DNA from: Ixodes scapularis | Taxonomy: Eukaryota > Arthropoda > Arachnida > Ixodida > Ixodidae | Reading direction: 5' to 3' | Assembly: GCF_016920785.2 (NCBI RefSeq) | Contig: NW_024609884.1 | Coordinates: 31,540,080 to 31,604,079, forward strand | Length of the DNA stretch: 64,000 nt | Shown: positions 44,101-56,100 of the stretch, one piece after another | How positions within the stretch are numbered: the first letter of the stretch is position 1 | Layout of the letters: each line of letters begins with the position of its first letter | Position numbers and translations under genes: made by a program | The notes under the pieces: generated by a model | What the model was told of the DNA's origin: nothing | Seen by the model: only the letters and a program-made list of their open reading frames with translations | Database searches by the model: none

Positions 44101-47100
44101 AGGTTCACGAAATGCTCTCTACTTAGCACACCCTCAGTGTTTTTAAAAAGCTATGGAATTTTCGTCCGGTGTGTTACTCGGTTTAATATGAAACGCCTAT
44201 GCGGACTCTAGTGCACGCTCACACATTTACCATTCATTCAGTTCATCTGCTCCGAAATGACACCTTAGCGGCTCAGACATCATACCTCAGCTGTCGCAGT
44301 GTTTCACCTTACGGGTAGCGTTAAGTTTTTACCAATTTTTTTTGATGTGACGAGTACAGTCAAACCTGTTTATAACCAACTGTTTAAAACGCCCGGTTTC
44401 GTTTGGCAAAACCTTCTTATAACAAATTTTTTAAAATTTGTTTGTTATACGCGGTGGGTGCTTAAAGGGGTGATGCAACAATTTTACCTTCAAAAGAATT
44501 TTTTTTTTTTTTTTTTACATTGTTTTAATTTTAATTTTTATTTTTACATTGTTAATCTCACCAAAAGGAATGGAGATACCGCCTCATTCTTTTGAAATAT
44601 TGTGATTTCGTTGCATAATAGCAAATAAAAGAACGGGAATATTTTGCGATCTGCAGCTGTGAGGTGGCAGCCATGGGAACTAAGGGGTATAATGTACTGA
44701 GTTGGCAAGATGTACCATTTGTGCTCAATCTAATGCTATATTTTATAAATACTGTCGTTTCAACATGAGTAAATGCGTCAAAAACTGAGTATTATCGACA
44801 AAGTTGTACTATATTCGGTTTAGTGGTGCCACCTGCCCGAGGTGAAAAAAGACTATTCCTCCCTTGAGCCTCACCCCATTGTGCTACCACGTTAGTCGAA
44901 CTTCCTAATGGAAAGGCAAGCTTTTTGCTCCCCCCTCTTCCAACGCTTGAACCAACCTTCACGGTCACCATGTGAATCGCAAGCAGAGGTCGCACGCGCT
45001 AGAGGCTCTGAAAGAGAACCCAACCAGATACTCCCTATTCCCCTTGCTCATCACTGCGCACGCGACTCGGAAGACAATCTACAAGTTGAGAGTGGTTTGG
45101 AGGTGTCCAAATTGTCAATTATTTGACCCCTTTTTTTTTTTCTTTTCTAAAGATCTAACGCACGTAGGCACTTTTTTTTTCCCTCAGTTCTTTAATCCAG
45201 ACGTGTTGATATGTTGAAGGCGATGGCAACATTCAATTTTTTTTTCACCACGTTTGACATGGGCAGTGTTCACTGTCCAACAAAGAATTACACTACCGTA
45301 AAATACCAGGCAAGCGCCCACTCAAAATTTAGAGATAATCGCAAAAAAATGGGGAATGGGCGCTTGTCCGGTCATCAATTTTACATATAAATGTACTGTG
45401 CATATTTTCTCAGATCTTACAAATTTGGGAATGGGCGCTTGATGTGGACTGGGCGGATGCGCGGTATTCTACGGTAAGAGGAGGCTTTGTGCCAGGCGAG
45501 GAGGAACCTCTGTCTGCATTGCAAGGAAGGTGGAAGTTCCGGAGCTTGCGTGTTTGCTGGTGGTCGTAGGCGCTGGAAATACTATATATCCATTGTGTAG
45601 TTTGTTATTCGAGATATTTTGCATGCATCTCGCGTGTTTGATAGAGGGGTTAATTCGATATACCCGAGTTCGTTGTAATCGGGTTTGACTGTAATATGCC
45701 TCATTTTCCAAACATACTTCCTGGCTAAAAGCAGTTTAAGTAACATCTCCCTTTTGCTGACTGCCCATATTTCATTTTTGAGCAGACATCTTACAGAATA
45801 CATGCCACAGTAGCAGTATTATGAGTGCTGCACAAATTCATGGCCAGCAATGCAAAAGTGCTAACCCCCAAAATAAAAAAAACCTGCAACATTTTTTTTT
45901 AGTTTTCGCACTGCACAAGAATTTCAAATTTTCTTTCCTTCGAAGCCATTCCTCGGATCCCACAACAGTGCAATGGTAGGCATCTGTGAATACTTAAAAC
46001 TCAAATATTGGTACATATAACTAGTAGCAAAAATACTCCAAAAGCCAGGAGATGTCATAATTAAAATAAGAGCACCGACTTGACAGATTAGACGTTGACA
46101 AACGTGTAATGAAATAGTTTTTTCTGTTGTGTCAAGTCGGTGCTCTTATTTTAATTAAATAACTTGGTACCAAATCCAGCATCTGTTTCAGAAAATCTTG
46201 GAACAAGTCTATACTTTTCTTGGTTGGTTCAAGCGAGTGGAAACTCTGGTATACGTGAACGATTTCTAAGCAGAATTCCTGTAGTACCGCTTTGTAAACA
46301 GACATCACACCGCGGGTAACTTTGCGCAATCTATTTTACGCGACATTTGCGACGCAAACTAAGCCACCACAAAATAAGTTGTTTACAATATAGCTATGTT
46401 CAGTGTACGTTCAACATGGTACACGTGCATTCCCGGGAAGAAACGTCTGCAGAGAAGCTGCACAGTTGGCGCCACATTCACAAAGTGTCGAGACCGCTGT
46501 CTATACTGCGTCTCAAATGACCTATCGCACAAGCAAGCCTCCTCCTTCTGAGGAGGCTGCTGCTTTTATGGGAGTTCCGAGCGTCGATTGCCACCATCCA
46601 CTTTCTTCCGCCTTTCTGGGAGAAAGCTTATCTCAACAACTGTGTGTAGCTTTGAAGAGAAACAGCTTCTGAACAGTGTAATTTGTATGAAGACCTCTTG
46701 GCACTCCCCCCTGACATGCGCCAACCACATCACAGCGGTCGCAAATGAGCCTCTTTCCATGATGGCAAGCACTTTCCATTCTTGTGCTTACCTGCTGTGG
46801 TGCAGGCACGGTGTAAGCCAGTCGCACTCCAGACACAAGACCGGGGACAGTAGCTTCAGGGGTGTCCCTTTTGCCGTCTTCCTCCGGTGTCTCTGATACC
46901 AGGCAGATCCCTGTGTAGACATATTCCATACCTTGCAGTATTTGGATGATTCGCTACATCTTACTTTGGCTCCAGCTCTTTCCTATACATTCCACAAAAA
47001 AAGGAGCGTATGTGTGATGATGTGCATAACGAGAAAAGGAAGAGGAAGGTGAGAAGTGCATGCGCACTATAGATAAGAACAGTCTGCAGCCAGCGGCCAG

Positions 47101-50100
47101 GACTGGACGCTTGGAAAGCACTGTCCAAACCGAAACTGGGCTTCCCTGGTTGCCCGGACAACCAGGGCCGACCCTACACTATCAAGCGCCCTAAGCAAAC
47201 TCCCGCCGTGGCACCTCCTCCCCCTCCCCGGTGCACGAGCGTCAAAAGCTAAAAGAAATTAAGAAGGGGGCACGGCGGCGTTTTCCTCCTTTTTGATGGT
47301 GTCCTGGGCGACAGCCCGGGTCACCCACCCCTAGAGCCGGCCCGCGAACAACTATGCCAGTTCATCTATGTTCTCGAAAGACGGATCCTTCAGAGACAAG
47401 CTGTTGATGTACCACATGGCTGCATGATAGGTAAAGTGCCAAATGGACTCTCTGGAACTGGCGTTCTGATCGCACCAATTGACAGGAACTGAATTTTCTC
47501 TTATATGTAGTACCGTAAAATCCAGTAAGAACGCCCACCCAAAATGAAGAGATAAAAGGTGAAAAACATGGATTGGGCTATCTTTGGGCATGCAATAGGA
47601 AAATTTCATCAAACGTTAGTGATAAACACCTGGGCAACTGGTACAAACCACGTGACAAGGGAGCAGATACCACAGATCGCTGACATGCAAATTCGCGTTT
47701 CCTGGTGCAGTAAACACGCGGGAATTCACTAAGAACTCCTGTGTCATGGGAATTTACTGCAGGTGCAGCAAATTCGCATTTCATGGTGTGAAGGACCCAC
47801 AGGAATCTGCCGCGAACTCGCATTTCACAGAAATGGATATGACAGTATGCAGACGTAGCTGATTCACATCTCCCGATGCAATATAGAGAAGGAACAACTC
47901 GCATGTCACAGGAACCAATATCGTGAGTGCAGATCGCACATAAAAACGCACAAATGAACTCGCTTGTCAGATGTACCGGTACCGCAGATCGCGCAGCTCA
48001 TGAGATTCCTGCACGCATCCTCTGCTAGATCGGAGCTGCTTCTCGACAACTGCGGCAAGCTCCGATCGAAAAAAAGATCCTCCTATGTACGGACCATGTC
48101 AACAGCTGCGACAGCCCTGCGGAGGACGCTGGGGGTGGACGGCATTCTTTACGTTTATGCGCACTCTGTTGAGAAAGGCACGCTTTTGATTCAAGGAGAT
48201 TGCCTTCATCTTCCCCATCGAGGTGCCGACGGTGCTGGGACTCCATCGTTGAGTGGCGATGATTCGCCAAATCGGTGCTTGAGCAAAGTAGACTTTCACG
48301 CAAAAGTGACCTCACCGACCAGACAGAGACATAAATCACAAAGAAAACAAAGAAGCCCACACGGCACCGACTTCGCGTTCAAGCTTGTCTGTCGTCGGTA
48401 TAGAGAGCCTAGATTTAAGAGATGGGGCAACTGCTCGATCGGGATCGCGTGGTTTGTGGGCCGCGTTTGCGAAACAAGCTGCAGCACGCAAGGGGTCAAA
48501 ACTCAAAAGCGTTCACCTTCTGCAAACATGTCCGCCTCTCCGCCCAGTTTCCTCTCCACACTGGCCACGCGACAATCAAATGCAGGTGTAATTACTGCTC
48601 CCCTCTCTTAAATTTAGGCTCTCTCAGCCTCCGTCATCTCCACCGGTACGTTGTCGCTAGTGCTCCGAACGCCCCTATCGGCATGCCACGATGGCTTCTC
48701 TGCGCGCGATGCAATAAAGCCGCTTCCCAGATAAGGAAGGGGGGCAGACAATGTTGCAGAGACTGTCGCCGGCAGCCTTCCAAGCATCTGCAGCCTGTTC
48801 TGGGTGGCTTTTTGGCCACGGCAGCAAAGTGCGGCGGTCTAAGACTTGGTAAACTTTCTGAATGTTATTCCTTCTTAAATTATCACAAAATTTCTCTTTG
48901 CTGTATTTCCAGGAGCCGCTCAATTTCCTTCGCAAAAAATAGACAGAAATGCATTGAAAAAGTGCAAACGGGAATGGGACATCGTGATCACTTCGCTGTT
49001 GCCGCTATTTCGGTACAACTGGTCTCAACAGTGCATCATTCTGTTGTAGTTAAAAAGAAAAAAGAAAAGAAGACTACATTGAGGAAGGACTAAGTAATTA
49101 ATGAAATATCGCCAATCCATTAAGTTTCTTTCATGTCCAGAAAAGAACATTATGTTTTAGACAGCACAATGTTTTGGGAATAAGGTAATCAATATTCCCC
49201 AAAAATTAGCACTTTCAGACATCTTCCAAAAAGTATGTAGCCCAGGCCTCATCTGCACACTTTACAACAAGCTCTGCCACCCTTGCACTTGGTGGCAATA
49301 TGAAAATGTGATTAGGGGAATTCTTAGCTGCCAGGGCAAATTTTGTGGCAAACTTTTAAATTGGAATTTATATGACGTGCTGAGGTTCTGTGGAAACCAC
49401 AACGCGCTTTGACTGGAGAGGCCCTTTCTTCTGTTAAATCTGTTATGCAGGTCAGATACACAACTGCTGGCATTAACTGTAGAGTCAGAATTTATGCCTT
49501 AATCACACAATTTTCACCCTTGTGGAACATGGACAATTCCTATACTTGAGGAGTTGTTTTTTTTCTTCTAAAAGAGCCAAATCTTGAAATTAAAACTAAA
49601 CTAATTTCGGCTGAAATTCGAAGTATATCCATCGTTTCCAAAAGGTATTAATCTGAAATCAATCATATTACGCAAGAAAAATCAATGTAAAGGTGGCCGC
49701 AGTGCAGGACTCAAAGCTAGTCCGATAAGCACACATTCCTGTTTACCTCAGTTTCGCTTCACATGTATTTGGCTATTTTAGAAAAATAATAACTCCTCAC
49801 TTATGGTCTACATGTTGGTGCCAGTGCATTGCAGCAAACATACAGGGTGATGGGGTGCCTTTTTTTCTTTTTAGGGGCAAAGCTCCTTAAGGTCTAGCCT
49901 TGTCCGGCATCCATGCTCACATCAATTTTGCTGGTGCTCATGCTCATGTAGAGTAAAAAAAAATAATAAAAAAAGATGTTTGCGCAGTCGACAGGATTTG
50001 AACCTGTGTGAGACCCCAATGGATTTCTAGTCGATCGCCTTAACCGCTCGGCCACGGCTGCGGGACGAGTAGGGGGCTCCGAGATGTGGTAGTAACTCAA

Positions 50101-53100
50101 GAGCTGGGGATGTCATGGATGAAACGTTGCATGTAGCCGCTCGACGTCTATACAGGAGAGGGCGCTGCGGTCAAATGCGTATATAATTGCGTTTAACTTT
50201 GCATGCATTGGCTCAACGTTTATAGACGAGAGGGCGCTGCGGTCAAGTGCGTATATAACCACGTTCCATACCACACATCCTCTTTCTGACATGGATGAAA
50301 ACGAACGAAAGGCTCAGCATGCTGCGGCTCAGCGTCTACGCAGACAAGTACCACCAGAGCTTCGCCCCAATCAACATCGTTCACCACGTGGAGATGCGGT
50401 CATTTTTTTGCTTTGAAATTTTGTAATCAAAAGCCATTAAAGCTACACTAATGCAGTCTGTAGAGTAACGTTCTTCGGCCAGGGGGACAAAATATAGGGG
50501 GCTAATTGTCACGCTAAGTCAGATAACTGGATAAACTTTTTTACTTTTTGATTTGCAAAGATAAAAGTATAGTTCCAATTAAAAACTTGCTGAGTATGAT
50601 TGAAAACCACTAAGTCAGTCATTTTATAAATGACAAAGCATGTGGGAAGACGGTAGTGCACTTAAGTTACCACTCATACAATGGGCCCAAAGCTGGCAGT
50701 GCAAAAACATAGATGATAAGACTGAAGAACCACATGGACACATCATTACTGCAATGCTAGCCTCACACCGGTTGCACAAGTGTTAACCTTAGCACTCCAC
50801 CGTGCTCCGCATGTGCTTCAGGTCATTCTAAAACTTACTGATGGGGTGTTTTTCAATGACGATCGGCAAGTTTCTAATGTTAATCTTAACAAATTTAAAA
50901 GTAATTTTTTTAAGTTAATTAGCCAACTTATTGCAACAATTAGCTCCCTTTATTATGTCCCCCAAGTCATATAAGTCACCTGCAGAGATCATACCACTGT
51001 AGCTTTCATGTTTTTTTTTGTTTTTTAAACAAATATGTAAAGCCTAAAAAACACCGAGTATAATTATAACAGAAGGCAGGTGTTTTATGCCAACACGCGA
51101 GAAGATGGAAAATACCGTAGTGTTGCTGGTTTAAACAACTCCAAGAAATCATTTATTACCTAAATGTTCAACGGTAAAATTTAAAACGGTAAATTCTGAA
51201 ATAACCCATCAAGATATGACACCTGATGTGTGGCCTAGAATTAACTGCCCACAAAAGTTTGCACACCAGCATAAGTGCTATTTACAGGCAGTCGTTATAT
51301 TTGCTAGAAGTGGATGTACTGACAAAACGGAACTCCGAGGACTCATTTGCACAGAGAGTAGGTATGTATCCTGCATTCTGGAATCAGTTTTGTTGTACCA
51401 CTCAGCATATTTGCATTCTTGCACGGTATGCCTTGTACATGGTGACTGCTACGGTTTCATTGCGAGATGTGGCGTTTTGGAGGTTCAATTTTTTTCTTCT
51501 TGCATTTGCCTATTCTATTAAAACTGAAGCCTGCAACTTTAACAGGAGAACAGGTTCACTCTTGAAACATTCAAGGCTACACACAATTACCACAATGTAA
51601 TGCTGCACTGTGAAACTTTAGTGAACCTCGGAGCTCAGGAAACGCTCCAAAAATGCACAAGAACACAGTAGCACATATCCAAAAATTTGCAGGAGTGGCC
51701 CGTAATTTTGAAATCCTGAGAAAACGGTGAAAACAGAACAATACTACTTGAAGCACACTGGTATGGGCAGTAGTGGTGCAAAACTATCGATAGTACTATC
51801 GATAGTATCGATAGTCGCCAGAAATCTGACTATCAATAGTGAAAAAAACTATCGATAGTACTATCGATAGTCGACTATCGAAAAACTATCGATAGTCGAC
51901 TATCGGAAAACTATCGATAGTACTATCGATAGTCGACTCCCGAAAAACTATCGATAGTCGACTATCCGAAAACAATCGTTAATCAAATATCAGAAGACTA
52001 TCGATAGTCGACTATCGTAAACCTATTGATGGTACTGTCGACGATTTACTATCGATAGTTTTGCGACACTAGTAGTTTGCGTCGCTCCCTCTTCTCTTTT
52101 TATCGCTTTATTTATTATCATTATTTTTTTTCAAATGGGACACCAATTAGGCCAGGCACTTACCATCCCAACTTTCGTTCAGCTTTCAGTGATGACGAAG
52201 AGGGGAGTTTGGGCGAGGAGAGGAGAAGGGGGAGGCGAGCGGTAGGGCGAGGGTAAGGCGGGCCGGGGAGGACGAAGCAGACGGAACGCTGGAGAAGAGA
52301 TGGGGAAACCTCCTTCTCTCTTTAGCGTTCCGTCTGCTTCCTCCTCCCCGGCCCGTCTTACCTTCGCCCTACCTTCTTGAGTTGTAACAAACTATAGTGG
52401 TGCAAGACTATCGATAGCACTATCGATAGTATCGTTAGCCGCCAGTATAGTAAAAACTATCGATAGTCGACTATCGAAAAACTATCGATAGTCGACTATC
52501 GAAAAACTATCGATAGTACTATCGATAGTCGACTATCGAAAAACTATCGATAGTCGACTATCGAAAAACTATCGATAGTACTATCGATAGTCGACTATCG
52601 AAAAACTATCGATAGTACTATCGATAGTCGACTATCGATAGTTCTGAGACACTATCGATAGTTTTGGAAAAACTATCGATAGTATCGATAGTCGATTTAT
52701 CGATAGTTTTGCATCACTAATGGGCAGGCAGGCCCCTGCCCCCAGAACTTACCCCATTCGTTTTCTTCGTGAATTATTTCCTCTTTTTCTTCTTCTTTAG
52801 CCTCTTGTTTTGGCTTCGCTGCCTCTCGCTCCTGTACTGACGAAACGCCAGGTTCAGTCTTAAGAATAGATGCATTTCAACAGTTCACTTGGTAAACTCT
52901 TAAATTGTTCTTAAGTGTTTTTTTGTTTTTTTTTTTTAAATATTTGTATTACATCAAGTTGGATGAGTATGCAAGCATATAAGACACTTTTAGGAATGAC
53001 CCACAATATTTATGACTACGCTGCAGATTACTATGCGTGGAGCAATATTCTCAAAGGGTCATAAACATTCAGTGTTCTGAAAATACTTGAGTAGCAGTTT

Positions 53101-56100
53101 AGAATAATACTCTACAGTGATGTCTCGTTAATATGGTCACCTCCATTCCTCCCAAAAAGCATCCATAATAACAACACAGAAATGCACATACTTACCCAGT
53201 TTGTCCCCGAAAATGTTGCCTGAATAGCGGGGTATTCATGTTAACAAGACATAACTGTATTTGCTATTCGCTTCAAGCTGAACTGCGATATTCATACTTT
53301 ATGACGTGTTGATCATTGGCAGGTTAGCCCCATTGAGTGCACTTCTCATCGAGCACCTGTGCACTGTAAGGAAGCCATACCCGTGGAGCTCACGGGCTCC
53401 ATAGGTATTGCTTTCCCGCAGTGAACAGGTGCTCGGTGAGAAGTGCACTCAACAAGGTCAACCTGCCACAATTATGAAAGAGTATATTTTAGGGAGTGAT
53501 GTCTTGAGACACGCATTCAGCATTCCTGCTTGTTTTTCTTTTTTTGTGTCAAATTTGAAATAGGAGAAAGAATATTTACATATAGCAAGAAAATTTATAA
53601 ACACCCTCCATTAGGATGGCTGCACCAAATTGTTGTTTACGTGCCACAGTTCATTTAGTTATATTAAAATTAACTGAGTTTAGAAGTGGACAAGGAAAAG
53701 GTTGGGAATACCCTTTACGAGTTCAACTGAATTTTCGTTTAAGCATGGTGCACTGTAGAAAAAGACTGAGAAATTATTCAATATTCAATCAAAACCACTC
53801 TTGGCTCTGAATTCGCTTCAATCCCTAATTTCACTATTTGCACTTGACTAAAAATATGCACTCCAGAAGCAGGTAACTTATTAGTTTGTTAGTGAGGCTG
53901 TATTTACAGGACAAATAGTGTAACTCAGCTGGAATGTGTGAATTTCAAAGCAGTCAGATGTTCGTTTTTTTTTTTTTTTTTCTTGTTTTGAGTGCATTCA
54001 GTAGTGGTGCACTGTTTTAGCAAGTGCTCTTAGAAGGTCTTTGATGGTAATGAAGATACCCACAAGCAGGACCCATAAATATTTTGTGCGTCACTAGATA
54101 GAAGGAAGTCTGTCTAAAGCTCCACAGTCGAGTACAGCTGCAGTGCTCCACGGTACCTGAAATTCTTTTTGGCGACGTCGGCAGAAACTGTCATCACACT
54201 GGCTGTTTGGTTTCATCTGCATTGTTGGGAAAAAGTCTTGCAGTGCATTGTAGCCCAGGTAGTGGGAGACAGTGCCAAATTTTAAGAGGTACCTGAAAAC
54301 ATGATTTATGTCCCCTTCAATGCTGGTCTCTAATATTTCATTTATAGTAAGTAAATCTATTGCTACAAGATCATTCAAAGTGTGCTATTCATCTCTACAG
54401 CTAAAGCTCATGACAGCACTTCCTATCACTTAACAGAAAAAGTTAGACGGCAAATGTTGACACTTCAATAAGGCTAATTAGCTCTTTCCTAGAACTACCA
54501 ACAGCATACACATCTCTTGTAGTTTTAAGGGTAGAATTCCACAGCACTTCAGCATTATCTTCATACTTTCTAGAAAATTCTACTTGGTGTGCCACTGTGG
54601 GGCCTTTCCAATACTTCTGCGCTGCCCTTATTCCCATTAACGTTCAACATTCTCTGATCCCACAATTGACTGCTGCCACCTTGTTTCTCTTGCATCATCT
54701 CTTTAGCTTCTACATTTGGAAGCCTTGGGGAAGATGTGATGGTTGCATTACTCACTTGAGTGTGTTCTGTACCAGAAACCCTGCGACAATGCCCATTGTT
54801 GTAGGGAGGCTAGCTGCACAAACTCCTTCACGCTTCAGTGTCTTTTCGTCAATGTTCGAAGCCACTACCAGGGGAGGAGCACACTGTAAAATCCCGTGTC
54901 CCTTATTAGTCGCGCCCTTAGAAATAGACCGAAAATAGCCACTGATTGTATGAAAACAACAAATTCAATCGGAGTTAAAAAGAAAAAAAGAGCTACGAGA
55001 TTTACAGTTAGAACGGCACCATTTCGAAACAAAAGCAAAGATCAACCTTGTGAATGGTGCTCATTTCTGAAATATGGTGATGGCACTATTCGGACTAACA
55101 GTAGACCCTCAAGCGTTTCAGTGGCTTACCATAAAGTTTCGAGAGAATGGCCACTCCCATGAGATCGCCCAGCCCTGTTTTCTGGCTAAATGCCTGTAGC
55201 ATAAATATTCCGAAACATCACCTACCCCCCAGTTCCCGTCGGACATTGCGTGACGCCTGACGGGAATCGCATCCGTTGCGCGATCTGCTGTACCCGTTCA
55301 TAGCGGGTTCTTGCATTTTTGTCCATGATCTGCGCGCGTGATATCGGCTCCCGTAACACGCGAGTCGTTGCCGCGTGTATATTGCATCGTGAAATGCGAA
55401 TCTGCTGCGTCTGCGATCTGCAGTATCCGTTCCCGTGACGTGAGAGTTTGTAGCGGATTCCCGAGTTTTTGTCTGAGACCCGCACGCGAGATATCGGTTC
55501 CCGTAACACGCGAGTCGGTCCCGCGTGTATGTTGGATCGTGAAATATGATTCTGCCGTGTCCGCAATCTGTGGTATTCGTTCCCGTGACATACAAGTTTG
55601 TAGCATATTCCCGCGTTTTTGTCCGCGATCTGCGCGCGCAGACATGACAGTTAATGGCCATTGCAAAAACAGCAGCAGCTTATGGCCATTGCAAGTGACG
55701 TGAAGGAGATAAAGGAGGGAAAAACTGCTACAGACGCGCTGAATGCGGAAACTAACGCTAGACTTGCAACAATGGAACACAGAGTGGATGGACTGTCCAA
55801 TATAGTTTCTGTGACAGACTTCAAGACAAAGATTGGGTATCTTGAAAAGAACGTCAATTACCTTCTCGGCAAAGTAGACGACCTGGAGAACAGAAGCAGA
55901 CGCAATAATCTACTTGTTTATGGAATGAAAGAGACAGCAGATGAAAGAAATAAAGGGTTGGAAAACTGTTAAGAGAGACAATTTTGAGGATATTCTCGGT
56001 GTACACGCATCTGGAATTGAAAGGATACACAGGCTTGGTCGTAAGGTCGCTAACAAAACGCGACCAGTCATCTTAAGGTTTCTCTATGAGAGGGACAAGA

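Noticed and set aside
48422..49093. 223-codon frame with CxxC-like pairs
   Set aside because: It overlaps a 215-codon frame in another phase, has no recognised zinc-finger spacing and ends in a Lys-rich low-complexity tail.
55222..55780. Long minus-strand frames (147-160 codons) over the tandem repeats
   Set aside because: Period-150 tandem DNA without stops gives open frames in several phases; no protein signal.
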